Origin: JBFHFS01 sp041583495
GTDB lineage: Bacteria; Bacteroidota; Bacteroidia; Bacteroidales; Marinilabiliaceae
NCBI GenBank assembly: GCA_041583495.1
Contig: JBFHFS010000014.1
Span: forward strand, 34,101 to 98,100
DNA length: 64,000 bases
Reading direction: 5' to 3'
Shown piece after piece: positions 8,460 through 16,858 of the stretch (positions are counted from its first letter, which is position 1; the number at the start of each line of letters is the position of its first letter). The notes beneath the pieces are model-generated. The model did not search any database. It saw only the letters and a list, made by a program, of their open reading frames with translations, and was not told the DNA's origin. Position numbers and translations under genes: made by a program.

Positions 8460-9440
8460 ATGAATAGAATTTCCCTTAACACGGTAGCCCGCAAGGCTGG
8501 TGTCTCTAAAACAACGGCCTCACTGGTTTTGAATGGAAAGGGGGAACAGTACCATATTGCCAGGGCAACCATCGAGCATGTACAACAAATCGCCATGAGC
8601 CTGAATTACAGACCTAACACAGTGATTTTGAACTCCTTTGGAGGACATTCCATGGTAATCGGACTGGTGGCTCATAACTTCAACACCGCTAAAAACAGCG
8701 AATGGCTCCACCATCTAATCGCTGAAGCCCGGATCCACAACTATCAAATTATCGCCGACACCTGCAACAGCGATGGGGGTAATCTCAACGAATTAATCCA
8801 AAAATTTTCAAACATTGGAGCCGACGGAATGATTGTTTTATCCATTGAAAATGCCTCTTCAACAACAGAGTCAGGTGGGGAGCCAGCTCTCCCCATGGTG
8901 TTTGCGGATAAACAGCCACAAAATCCGGAAGCTCTCTCGGTAACAGACGACCACGCCAGTGGCATCAATCAACTCATCGAACAACTATACCGGCAAAATA
9001 AAAGAGCCATCGGCTACCTTGGCCACCAGGCCAACGGCATCGAAAACATTGAGAAAAAAGAAACTTTTCTGGAGAACTATTGCCAACGATTCGACATACC
9101 CCCCAACATTGAGCTAATTCCAAACAGTCAATTGAATCCTGAAAAGATTGCGCAAGCCTGCTTTTCTCTCCTCAACAAAGGAGCCAACAGCCTCTTATTC
9201 GAGGAGCCGGAATTGGCTATCCCAGCCTTTTCGAATTCTACTTTCAGAGAGGCGGTTAAGAAAGGCCTGATTTGTGCCTGTTACGGAGATCACCCTGGCT
9301 TCCGAATCCTTAACCAGGAGTTGATCACGATCAAATCAGATGTTCCGCAAATGGCGAAACATGCTTTGGAAATCCTCATGCACTCCATCAAAAAAGAACC
9401 TGTCATCTGTGGTTCGGTTAAGGTTTTACCCTGTTTTTAA
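8460..9440 (+). CDS. LacI-family transcriptional regulator
   Basis: A 326-residue protein. Residues about 4-25 form the LacI helix-turn-helix (NTVARKAGVSKTTASLVLNG), followed by the hinge region. From about residue 60 there is a periplasmic-binding-protein-like sensor domain (MVIGLVAHNFN, ADGMIVLSIEN, IGYLGH). No carbohydrate or metabolic gene lies next to it that would name the ligand. The nearest downstream gene is a lycopene cyclase-type protein. A promoter-spanning inverted repeat just upstream could be its own operator. The region after it (9441-9651) has no convincing plus-strand gene. Confidence 0.9.
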   Translation: MNRISLNTVARKAGVSKTTASLVLNGKGEQYHIARATIEHVQQIAMSLNYRPNTVILNSFGGHSMVIGLVAHNFNTAKNSEWLHHLIAEARIHNYQIIADTCNSDGGNLNELIQKFSNIGADGMIVLSIENASSTTESGGEPALPMVFADKQPQNPEALSVTDDHASGINQLIEQLYRQNKRAIGYLGHQANGIENIEKKETFLENYCQRFDIPPNIELIPNSQLNPEKIAQACFSLLNKGANSLLFEEPELAIPAFSNSTFREAVKKGLICACYGDHPGFRILNQELITIKSDVPQMAKHALEILMHSIKKEPVICGSVKVLPCF

Positions 9441-9653
9441 CCGCAGCGTTTTAACGGCTGCCAAAATAATAAATATCACAAAAAAGGTTAAGCCACCGAA
9501 CAGCCGCACCTGAAGATGTGTTTTAGAATAGCTAACCACCAATAACCGAAAGAGCCCATTTAGCCCTTCAACGCCGCCAGTATTACCATTCTTATTATTT
9601 GCATGGTATTTTGAGCTATCCCAGGAAACAACAGAAAAAAACCACATAAACAT
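9426..9653 (-). CDS. Possible small membrane protein (doubtful ORF)
   Basis: A 75-codon ORF overlapping the 3' end of the LacI gene by 15 bases. Its C-terminal half has a strongly hydrophobic stretch (GGLTFFVIFIILAAV) with a basic tail, as in small single-span membrane proteins. Its ATG overlaps the opposite-strand ATG at 9652, which is unusual for real divergent genes. I recognise no family. It may be noise in an otherwise empty 211-base interval. Confidence 0.25.
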   Translation of the reverse strand: MFMWFFSVVSWDSSKYHANNKNGNTGGVEGLNGLFRLLVVSYSKTHLQVRLFGGLTFFVIFIILAAVKTLRLKTG

Positions 9654-10380
9654 GTCTATCTACCTCTTAGTCAACATACTGGTTCTACTCATTCCCCTGT
9701 TATTCAGCTTTGATTCCAGGGTGAGTTTTTACAAAGATTGGCCAGGGCTTTGGCCTGCCCTCCTGCTCACAGGAACCCTGTTTATTATCTGGGATGCCTT
9801 ATTTACTCATTTCGGCATTTGGGGATTCAACAAAGAGTATCTGATGGGATGGAATCTGTTGGGCCTTCCATTTGAGGAGTGGCTCTTTTTCCTCACCATT
9901 CCCTATGCCTGCCTCTTTTCCTATAGAGTTCTTAATGTCTGGATACCGCTTAAAGGCAACCCTAAAGTTCAAAGACAGATTAGCTTTGGCCTCATTTTAA
10001 TATTCGCCGTTTTTGCCCTCCTCTTTCGTGACAGAATTTATTCACTGATCACCTTTTCTCTGGCCGCGCTTTTCATCCTCATCACCGAATGGTTAATGAA
10101 GGCGCCCTTTCTTTTGAGTTTTTACAGAGCCTATCTGATAATACTGATTCCATTCATCATCGTAAACGGACTTCTCACAGGCACCGGCCTTGAGCAACCG
10201 GTTGTTTGGTATAACCACGCAGAAAACATGAATCTTCGACTCTTTACCATTCCACTCGAAGACGGGGTTTATGGATTTCTGCTAATTGGATTGAACATTG
10301 TCCTCCTTGAGTATTTTATAAAAAAAAGAAGAAAAACCTTGCCATTCAACAAGAAAACCCCGCTTCCCACCACTCCGTGA
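9652..10380 (+). CDS. Lycopene cyclase domain protein (CrtYcd-type, fused)
   Basis: A 242-residue integral membrane protein with about seven membrane segments. It carries two copies of the lycopene cyclase half-domain. The first has GWNLLGLPFEEWLFFLTIPY at about residues 63-82, and the second has RLFTIPLEDGVYGF at about residues 201-214; the acidic residues after Pro are characteristic. The family cyclises lycopene ends to beta-ionone rings. In other bacteria the halves are separate (CrtYc and CrtYd); here they are fused. No crtB, crtI or crtZ gene is nearby, so the substrate is uncertain and the protein may act with genes elsewhere. Confidence 0.8.
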   Translation: MSIYLLVNILVLLIPLLFSFDSRVSFYKDWPGLWPALLLTGTLFIIWDALFTHFGIWGFNKEYLMGWNLLGLPFEEWLFFLTIPYACLFSYRVLNVWIPLKGNPKVQRQISFGLILIFAVFALLFRDRIYSLITFSLAALFILITEWLMKAPFLLSFYRAYLIILIPFIIVNGLLTGTGLEQPVVWYNHAENMNLRLFTIPLEDGVYGFLLIGLNIVLLEYFIKKRRKTLPFNKKTPLPTTP

Positions 10381-10414
10381 GGAAAATTTTTAACACAAAT
10401 CTTTCCTTTTTTGT

Positions 10415-10444
10415 TTTGACAGCATGGCAATAATCCTATCTTTG
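10415..10444 (+). promoter_or_regulatory. Promoter of the pduO-type gene
   Basis: TTTG (10415-10418), an 18-base spacer, then TATCTTTG (10437-10444), both full matches to the Bacteroidota consensus. The leader to the ATG at 10537 would be about 90 bases. Confidence 0.6.
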
Positions 10445-10536
10445 CATTACGGAAGGCGCCTTTGTTGTTATCGCCTGACTACCAACTGATTATAGCAACA
10501 CAGGTGTTTAGCGCTTTGATTTTCAATCTACTAACA

Positions 10537-11097
10537 ATGAAAAAAAGTCAAGTTTACACAAAAACAGGCGATCGGGGAAAAACCAGTCTGATTGGGGGCA
10601 CCCGAGTACCCAAACATCATTACAGACTGGAAGCTTACGGAACGGTTGATGAATTGAACGCGCACATAGGGATGATTCGATCCTGGCCAGCCGACGAGCT
10701 AACAACCAGCATGTTGGTGCGGATTCAGGAGATGCTGTTTACCATAGGTGCCAGCCTGGCAACCGATGAAAACGTTTCGGATTTGAAAACCCAGCTGCCC
10801 GGGGACGAAAAGGAGATTGAAGCACTGGAACTTGAAATGGACCGGATGGACAACGACCTGCCTCCCTTGCGCAATTTCGTGTTGCCCGGAGGACATCCCG
10901 CAGTGGCACAGTGCCATATCGCCCGAACCATTTGCCGAAGGGCAGAGCGAAGAGTTAACCAGATGGCGACAAAAGTAACGGTTGATGCCTGGCTGATCAG
11001 ATACCTGAACCGCCTGTCAGATTATTTCTTTGTGTTATCGAGGCATCTGGCCATTTTTTTTAAGGCTGAGGAGATTCCCTGGAAACCGAAGTTGTAA
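10537..11097 (+). CDS. Cob(I)yrinic acid a,c-diamide adenosyltransferase (PduO type)
   Basis: Starts at 10537 (MKKSQVYTKTGDRGKTSLIGG), the typical family N-terminus; an in-frame upstream start at 10462 would add 25 atypical residues. The 186-residue protein transfers the adenosyl group of ATP to reduced corrinoid to give adenosylcobalamin. The ATP-binding TKTGDRGKTSLIGG, the AYGTVDELNAHIG segment and the RTICRRAERR helix are all present. No other cobalamin gene is nearby, which is common for this salvage enzyme. It has its own strong promoter. Confidence 0.93.
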   Translation: MKKSQVYTKTGDRGKTSLIGGTRVPKHHYRLEAYGTVDELNAHIGMIRSWPADELTTSMLVRIQEMLFTIGASLATDENVSDLKTQLPGDEKEIEALELEMDRMDNDLPPLRNFVLPGGHPAVAQCHIARTICRRAERRVNQMATKVTVDAWLIRYLNRLSDYFFVLSRHLAIFFKAEEIPWKPKL

Positions 11098-11121
11098 GAA
11101 TCATTTTTTTTGTTACTTTCG
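11092..11121 (+). promoter_or_regulatory. Candidate promoter of the DUF2795 gene
   Basis: TTG (11092-11094), 19-base spacer, TACTTTCG (11114-11121), one base from TAnnTTTG. The -33 part overlaps the last codons of the adenosyltransferase gene. Confidence 0.45.
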
Positions 11122-11172
11122 CAAAAAAATAAAATTTTAATAAAATATTGTAAGAGTTAAATTAAAGTTAAT

Positions 11173-11394
11173 ATGTACTGGACTCTTGAATTGGCCTCAA
11201 AACTCGAAGATGCACCTTGGCCGGCCTCCAAGGATGAGTTGATTGATTTCGCTATCCGATCAGGTGCACCATTAGAAGTCATTGAAAATCTTCAGGAAAT
11301 TGAAGACGAAGGTGAAGTCTATGAAAGCATAGAAGACATCTGGCCGGATTATCCGAGCAAGGATGACTTCTTTTTTAATGAAGATGAATACTAA
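11173..11394 (+). CDS. DUF2795 domain protein
   Basis: A 73-residue acidic protein (MYWTLELASKLEDAPWPASK) that I match to the DUF2795 family, small proteins widespread in Bacteroidota and of unknown function. The N-terminal half, with PWPASKDELIDFAIRSGAP, is the conserved region; the tail is rich in Asp, Glu and Phe. It is closely followed by a strong bidirectional terminator, so it forms a one-gene unit. High expression is suggested by the promoter and terminator but not shown. Confidence 0.88.
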   Translation: MYWTLELASKLEDAPWPASKDELIDFAIRSGAPLEVIENLQEIEDEGEVYESIEDIWPDYPSKDDFFFNEDEY

Positions 11395-11431
11395 AAACCA
11401 AAGCCCCGGACAATCCGGGGCTTTGGTTTTT
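11393..11431. terminator. Bidirectional intrinsic terminator
   Basis: A perfect 18-bp stem (AAAAACCAAAGCCCCGGA and its complement) with a three-base loop, with A and T runs at the two ends so that it works on both strands. It separates the DUF2795 gene from the convergent OstA-like gene. Confidence 0.9.
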
Positions 11432-11481
11432 CTTAAATTCAACCTCACATCAGCAAAGATCAATCATCGTTAAGATCGGAT

Positions 11482-13071
11482 CTACTGATTAAATTGATAT
11501 TCACTAAAATCTGTTGAAGGTCGTTTGTCTTCTATTTTTTCAAAGACAAAAATATCTTCAAACTTCTTGGGTCGGTAGATTTCGAACCATTGAAAACCCT
11601 CCATTCTCTGCTTTTCCTGGTCGAGCAAAAACGGCGGATTCATATTTCCCGTTGGTTTGTTGTGCAAAACAATGCTTTCCACCGATCGTTTCGAAAGAAA
11701 AATGGTGAGGCTACTGGCCTCTGCACGATTCACCCCTATGATTATTTCTTTATCCTTAGGATAATAAACGGTTTGGCCATTTCCATCCACCTCTATCCGG
11801 TAAAGATCGTTATCCCGGAAAAAGCCTGTCATTGATTTTCCTTTTAACTGATTGAAATGGATCGAATCTTCCTGGGAAATTAAGAAAGAATTTTCAATCA
11901 TCTCGGCTTTATATAGCACACGTTGGCGGGTAAAAAGTTTAATTGTTCGGGCGGTCATTTGGTTGCCCTGTGCCCAAATGATGGGATCGTGATAAAAGGT
12001 ATTGGTGGAATCCCGGGAGTCATACACCATGGAGTCGCAACGTCCCTGGAGGTCCTTACGGAAAAATTTAACATGATGAAACGCCCGCACCAACTTGGCT
12101 TCCGGCTCCTCGGGATGAGGATCGGCCCGCAGGGTATCGGCATGAAGAAAGATCGTATCCTGTCCAAACACCTGTCTGAGGAGTGCTCTTCGGGTAGCAA
12201 GTGCTTCCTGACTTATTTCATTGTAATGCCCATAATCTCCCGAAAGAATCACATTATTGGTGGTATCCACCAGCGACATCCCTGAAAATACTTCTCCGAA
12301 GCCCAGGTTCCGATCGTAATAAATAGTGTCACCACAGAGTTTTTGCTCGCCCCCATCGATAGAATTATTTCTCAATAAACGGGCATAATCTGTACGGGTA
12401 TCGTAATAGCCTTTTTCGGAATAGATGGTATTCTGATCACTATAAATAAAGGTAGGGCCCACAATTTCGACGACTTCCGTGGGGGTGAAATATTTTAGCG
12501 TATCAGAGTTCATGGTGTAGTCGGGGTTGACCAAAACGACGCTGTCCTTAAAGTTCACTTCCCCCGATTGGGCAAAATAAAACCCTTCACTACTGGTCAA
12601 CTCATTACTCAAATCCACTATTTTTCCGCCGTTAAAATAGTAGGCCACATCATCTTTGCGATTGTAATCGAGAAAGCGGGTGGTCAGGGTAACCGATTTG
12701 TTCACAAGTTTCACATTGCCACGCACTTCTGCCAGGTCCTTATTTCCATAGTAATTTAACCTGTCGCCATAGAGATGGATGGTGTCATTCTGAATGATAT
12801 GAATGGTTCCAAAGGCATTTACCAAACTAGAATCCCGGTTCAGGATAGCACTGTCGCAAAACATTTTGGTATTCAAATGATTCAACCTCACATTCCCTTT
12901 GAGCACGAAAACATTCTTCCCCAGGCGTTCTTCAGCCCCTTCCATGTAATCGGCAAACTCGATGGTTATGGTACTTCTTTTAGCCTGTTTTTGTTTTTGC
13001 GACAGAAGCACAACAGAACAACAACAGAACAGAAAGAAAATAAGCAGTTTTCGGGGAGGTGTTACGAGCAT
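11482..13071 (-). CDS. OstA-like protein (LptA/LptD N-domain family)
   Basis: A 529-residue exported protein from the ATG at 13071 (MLVTPPRKLLIFFLFCC); an ATG at 13089 would add six residues. After the signal peptide it has repeated OstA beta-strand units, such as GNVRLNHLNTKMFCDSAILN, GNVKLVNKSVTLTTRFLDYN and TLKYFTPTEVVEIVGPTFIY. These are related to LptA and the LptD N-terminus, which bridge the periplasm for lipopolysaccharide transport. Bacteroidota have this long OstA-like paralogue next to SurA-type chaperones. A role in lipopolysaccharide or outer-membrane assembly is likely, but the exact substrate is unknown. Confidence 0.85.
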   Translation of the reverse strand: MLVTPPRKLLIFFLFCCCSVVLLSQKQKQAKRSTITIEFADYMEGAEERLGKNVFVLKGNVRLNHLNTKMFCDSAILNRDSSLVNAFGTIHIIQNDTIHLYGDRLNYYGNKDLAEVRGNVKLVNKSVTLTTRFLDYNRKDDVAYYFNGGKIVDLSNELTSSEGFYFAQSGEVNFKDSVVLVNPDYTMNSDTLKYFTPTEVVEIVGPTFIYSDQNTIYSEKGYYDTRTDYARLLRNNSIDGGEQKLCGDTIYYDRNLGFGEVFSGMSLVDTTNNVILSGDYGHYNEISQEALATRRALLRQVFGQDTIFLHADTLRADPHPEEPEAKLVRAFHHVKFFRKDLQGRCDSMVYDSRDSTNTFYHDPIIWAQGNQMTARTIKLFTRQRVLYKAEMIENSFLISQEDSIHFNQLKGKSMTGFFRDNDLYRIEVDGNGQTVYYPKDKEIIIGVNRAEASSLTIFLSKRSVESIVLHNKPTGNMNPPFLLDQEKQRMEGFQWFEIYRPKKFEDIFVFEKIEDKRPSTDFSEYQFNQ

Positions 13072-13124
13072 GAAGCAGGAAGATATCAAAAAGGTGCGGA
13101 AAAATTTCTATACACAATACCCCA

Positions 13125-14078
13125 TCATTCGGTTGAAGATTTGGGTGATTGAATCTTTAGTAAATGATCTAAATTTCTAGTTGGAAAAGTGGCAGGTGCA
13201 GAAGCTGAAACAGGAAAAAACAGTCTGTTTTCCAAATCGGGTTGAAACAGATAGTCGAATCGGATTCCTTTCTCACTGATTATTTGATTCTTTTCGCGAT
13301 AGGTTATCTCACAGATACGTTCCTGGGGAATAAGCTTGGCCACATGCGTGCCATTCCGGCACAAAACAAAAAAGCCCGCTTCTGTGCCAGTCATTATATG
13401 ATTACGGGCATACCCCGTTTCGGGCGCTCTGGTTACCTGAGTAATAAAATCGGAATGCTCGGGCTTAAAGACAGCAAAAACACCACCCTTCTGGGAGGAC
13501 TTCAGCACCATTTGATCATTGCTTTGATTTATCTCCAACCACACATCAGCACTATCGAGGTTATTGGTGTTGGTGCCGTTTAAGAAATCGTACCCCCAAT
13601 AAACAATGCTTTTTCGATCCCCTTTTCCTTCGGTTTGAACAATGGATTGCCTGATAAATGGAGCCCTGGGGGAGAAATAATCCCTATTGTTTTGAACCCT
13701 CACCACCAGGCTGGCATTAAAGGGTTGTGGAGAGATAAAGATGGTATCGATCAGGGCGGATTTTTTGACCACTTTATAATCCAACCCGCTCAAAAAACCC
13801 GAAGCACTTGTGTTCACTTTTAACCCAAAGCCCCTTGAAAAGGAAAGTTTAAACCGTCCATACTCATCACTCAAAGCGTACTTTTGAACCTCACCGGTTT
13901 CATCAATATTTTGTTGGAAACTACAGGTAGCCCAAATTTGCGCATACGAAACAGGGAGCTTTGTTTCCGTATTGGCCACCACCCCTGTCCAGGTGATATT
14001 GTATACCTCTCTGGCACATCCCATCGTAAACAAAACCACTAACACGAAAATTCCTATTTCTGTCAGTCTACGTCTCAT
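13125..14078 (-). CDS. Lipoprotein with carboxypeptidase-regulatory-like domain, unknown function
   Basis: A 317-residue protein with a lipoprotein signal: MRRRLTEIGIFVLVVLFTMG followed by Cys21. Residues about 28-110 look like a carboxypeptidase-regulatory-like beta-sandwich (TGVVANTETKLPVSYAQIWA ... SDEYGRFKLSFSRG). The C-terminal 200 residues match nothing I know. It lies between the SurA-type gene (12 bases upstream) and the OstA-like gene, so a periplasmic envelope-assembly role is plausible from position only. Confidence 0.75.
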   Translation of the reverse strand: MRRRLTEIGIFVLVVLFTMGCAREVYNITWTGVVANTETKLPVSYAQIWATCSFQQNIDETGEVQKYALSDEYGRFKLSFSRGFGLKVNTSASGFLSGLDYKVVKKSALIDTIFISPQPFNASLVVRVQNNRDYFSPRAPFIRQSIVQTEGKGDRKSIVYWGYDFLNGTNTNNLDSADVWLEINQSNDQMVLKSSQKGGVFAVFKPEHSDFITQVTRAPETGYARNHIMTGTEAGFFVLCRNGTHVAKLIPQERICEITYREKNQIISEKGIRFDYLFQPDLENRLFFPVSASAPATFPTRNLDHLLKIQSPKSSTE

Positions 14079-14090
14079 TGTTACCCGAAA

Positions 14091-15455
14091 CTAATTTTTC
14101 ACCCAACCGTCAAATTCAAAATCACAATTCAACCACTCAGGAATAATAGAAATATACGTCTCTTTTTGTTTCTTCGCAATCCAACTCTTAAACGCCTTCT
14201 CGCTCTTTTTGTTCTCCAGCAGACTCTTAATCATCTGATAATCATCTCCTATATTGGCTTGATGAGGCTGAGTTTTACTCTTTATTTTAATCACCGTAAA
14301 TTGATCTTTTCCTAATCGGTCATCCTTCATCGCAAAGGCATTGGAGACATCGCCCTCCTTCATTCCTTCAACCACCCTGGTTATGGAGGGTTCGATTTCC
14401 TGAAGTTCGAACTTGGTGGATTGCGTACGGGGATTAATCATCACCCCACCGCTGGCACGGGTATCCTTATCCATAGAAAACCTCAGGGCTGCTTCTTCGA
14501 AAGAGATAGAATCTTGCCTGATAAAATTGGCCAAAGAGTCGGCCCGTGCCTTTGCCTGTTCCACGGCTTCCTGCGAAGGCTTCGGCTTGATCAGGATATG
14601 TCTGACATTAATTCGGTCGCCCTGCCGGTCGATAAGCTGAATAATGTGAAAGCCAAACTCGGTTTCCACCACTTTAGACACCTTATTTTTATCCTGTAAA
14701 TTAAAAGCCACCCGTGCAAATTCGGGCACCAGGTTCGACCGGGGGGTCATTCCCAATTCTCCTCCTCTGGCGGCACTGATAGGGTCTTCGGAATAAAGCA
14801 CAGCGAGGGTTGCAAAATCCCGACCCTCACTAATTTGTTTCTGAAAATCACGAAGCTGCCCTTTTACCCTATCAATTTCCTCCCGGCTCACCAAGGGGTA
14901 AAGAGAAATCTTTTGAAGCTCGAACTGAGCCGGCACATAAGGCAGGCTATCCTTATCGGTTTCCCGAAAAAAGTTACGAATTTCCAGAGGCGTCACACTG
15001 ACGTCGCCGGTTATTTTCGACTGCATCTGCTGGGTAAGCATCTGATTGCGAACCAGTTCGCGTTGCTCTGCCTTTATTTGGAGGATGGATTTATTAAGCC
15101 ACTCTTCCAGCTTCTCACGGGAACCGGCCCGGTTAATGAAATCATTTATCTGGCGATCCACCGTCATTATCACCTGATTTTCCCCTACCTCAATACTATC
15201 GAGCCGCGCCTGCTCCAAAAGCAGGTTTTGGATAAGCATCTGCTCCATAATGTGACATTTCATATCGCCCACATAGTTAGAACCCTGCATAAGTTCCTGT
15301 TGGTGCTGATACTCAATTTCAGATTTAAGTAAAGGTCTGTCACCTACTACGGCAATTACCTGGTCAATCACGTTCGACTGCCCGAAGAGAGAAGCTGGTA
15401 TAAATACCAGGGCCATTAATAAATTCCGGAAAACCCGGTTAATTGGTTGTTGCAT
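14091..15455 (-). CDS. SurA-like periplasmic peptidylprolyl isomerase
   Basis: Start is placed at 15455 (MQQPINRVFRNLLMALVF), which gives a clean signal peptide ending near LFGQ; an ATG at 15473 would add six residues. The 453-residue protein has the SurA N-terminal chaperone region (NVIDQVIAVVGDRPLLKSEI) and two parvulin domains. The first is near ARGGELGMTPRSNLVPEF with FGFHIIQLIDRQGDRINVRH linking to the second. It folds outer-membrane proteins in transit. It is followed by the lipoprotein and OstA-like genes, a common Bacteroidota arrangement. The name SurA is by architecture; it is longer at the C-terminus than E. coli SurA. Confidence 0.9.
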   Translation of the reverse strand: MQQPINRVFRNLLMALVFIPASLFGQSNVIDQVIAVVGDRPLLKSEIEYQHQQELMQGSNYVGDMKCHIMEQMLIQNLLLEQARLDSIEVGENQVIMTVDRQINDFINRAGSREKLEEWLNKSILQIKAEQRELVRNQMLTQQMQSKITGDVSVTPLEIRNFFRETDKDSLPYVPAQFELQKISLYPLVSREEIDRVKGQLRDFQKQISEGRDFATLAVLYSEDPISAARGGELGMTPRSNLVPEFARVAFNLQDKNKVSKVVETEFGFHIIQLIDRQGDRINVRHILIKPKPSQEAVEQAKARADSLANFIRQDSISFEEAALRFSMDKDTRASGGVMINPRTQSTKFELQEIEPSITRVVEGMKEGDVSNAFAMKDDRLGKDQFTVIKIKSKTQPHQANIGDDYQMIKSLLENKKSEKAFKSWIAKKQKETYISIIPEWLNCDFEFDGWVKN

Positions 15456-15488
15456 GCTTATAAATTTTGCCATAAAGGTAAAAGAACT

Positions 15489-16331
15489 TTAGTAGAAATT
15501 AATGATTTTTTCTTGCAAAGCCTCATCGTAAAGCTCTTTCTCAAGATTTTTAATGAACTCCCCGCGTTTTTTATTCAACAGAATAGCCTTAATACGCTCT
15601 TCCACATAACTCATTGGAGCCACATCTCCAATGGTACAAAATTCCGTCACCACCAGGTAATATTGAAATCCGTCGGCGGCAGTCTCATAAAATCGATTGT
15701 ACTGCAAAAAGCGGGCCTCATTTTTAATGGGGGAAGGCAAATTCGCATTGATTCGTTGAAAAGGCACCCAGTTATCCAAAAACTCATCGTACAGGCGTGC
15801 ATTCTGGAAAGAGTAGGTTTCCAGATCCACTACATTCTCGGGCTTAAACCGGCGACACCATTCCTTCAACTTCGCGAGATTGGGGGCCGATTCGGACACC
15901 TTTATAAAGACCCCTTTCAGAATATTCTCCTTTAGCTTGAAATTATCGATCATTTGGTTGTAATAGCTCTCTATTTCAACACTGGTAATCAATGGCGAAT
16001 ATTTTTGTTCCAACATCTTCTGCTGATAAAGATGAACCAACAGAGAGGTCCTATACTCCTCCAAAAGATGGGTAACATCCTGCTCTTCAGGAGTGAGATT
16101 AAGCTCCGCCCGCCGCAAAAACAACTTATTGGTTACCCAACGATTAACATAGCCATCGGCCATCGCCGAACTATCCTCCTGATCCACGTTGGCAGGGATA
16201 AATTTTTTCAATTCACCAACGGTCAGATGCTCCTCCCCTACCGAAACCACCGGCGAATCCATGGGGTTTTCTGTTCCGATCCCACAGGAAACCACCATTA
16301 AGGCCAACCAAAAAACTGAAAGCTTTCCCAT
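15489..16331 (-). CDS. PpiC/SurA-related lipoprotein
   Basis: Start is taken at 16331 (MGKLSVFWLALMVVSCG), giving a lipobox with the modified Cys at position 16; in-frame ATGs at 16367 and 16415 would bury this signal. The 280-residue product has a SurA-N-like helical part (SVGEEHLTVGELKKFIP ... VNRWVTNKLFLRRAELNL) but no clear parvulin active site, only the ending EERIKAILLNKKRGEFIKNL. It is probably an inactive isomerase-type chaperone paired with the SurA-like protein 33 bases downstream. Such short partners are usual in Bacteroidota. Confidence 0.78.
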   Translation of the reverse strand: MGKLSVFWLALMVVSCGIGTENPMDSPVVSVGEEHLTVGELKKFIPANVDQEDSSAMADGYVNRWVTNKLFLRRAELNLTPEEQDVTHLLEEYRTSLLVHLYQQKMLEQKYSPLITSVEIESYYNQMIDNFKLKENILKGVFIKVSESAPNLAKLKEWCRRFKPENVVDLETYSFQNARLYDEFLDNWVPFQRINANLPSPIKNEARFLQYNRFYETAADGFQYYLVVTEFCTIGDVAPMSYVEERIKAILLNKKRGEFIKNLEKELYDEALQEKIINFY

Positions 16332-16858
16332 AGCAACCCTTATGAATGAATGAATAAATAATATCATCCGTTTCTCCCCCTCACTATTCCTTCCTACTGC
16401 GACCGCACAACTCATTGTATTCCAATTTTATTTTTATTGCCTCGGTAATTTACAAAAAAAGACAAAACCATTTCACAAAAGCAACCCGGGCCGGGGTTTA
16501 TGAAACAGCAACGACCCTAGTCCTCCATGGCAGGGGTTTCCTTTCCCGAACGGCCAATCCTTCAGCCCATTTGCACCCGAAAATTCCGCTCCGGATTAAA
16601 GGCTTAATTGGCAGAAAACATAACATGAAAACGGAATGACATCCAGACCAATTTCTGAAAACTTTTACATTAGGGGAAATCAGGAGTACAACTCTGAGGA
16701 TTCATCCGTCTGTGAAAATTATTACTAAAAAACCGACCCTAAAGAAACCTTGAGTCCTGCTAAATTTTGGCAAAGCTACAAAAAAAAGTAGTTTTAAGAG
16801 GTTTTCTCCTTCATGGATCTTTTAAGGTAATTGCCTAAATTGGACTAATTTTGTCAAC
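16332..16858. other. Intergenic region between PpiC-like and recQ, no gene seen
   Basis: About 530 bases. A 74-codon plus-strand ORF (16415-16639) has no family resemblance and no promoter and is left out. A short tetranucleotide run (ATGA/ATTC, three units) occurs at 16342-16355. The end nearest recQ carries a -7 box. Confidence 0.6.
16846..16853 (+). promoter_or_regulatory. -7 box very close to the recQ start
   Basis: TAATTTTG matches TAnnTTTG fully and ends five bases before the ATG at 16859. The transcript would be nearly leaderless. No -33 TTG is seen at the right distance. Confidence 0.4.

Noticed and set aside
16342..16355. Tetranucleotide repeat ATGA/ATTC as a phase-variation tract
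   Set aside because: Only three units; it lies upstream of the better lipoprotein start, so slippage would not alter the chosen reading frame.
16415..16639. 74-codon plus-strand ORF between the PpiC-like gene and recQ
   Set aside because: No family resemblance, no promoter or ribosome-binding site, and composition like non-coding DNA.
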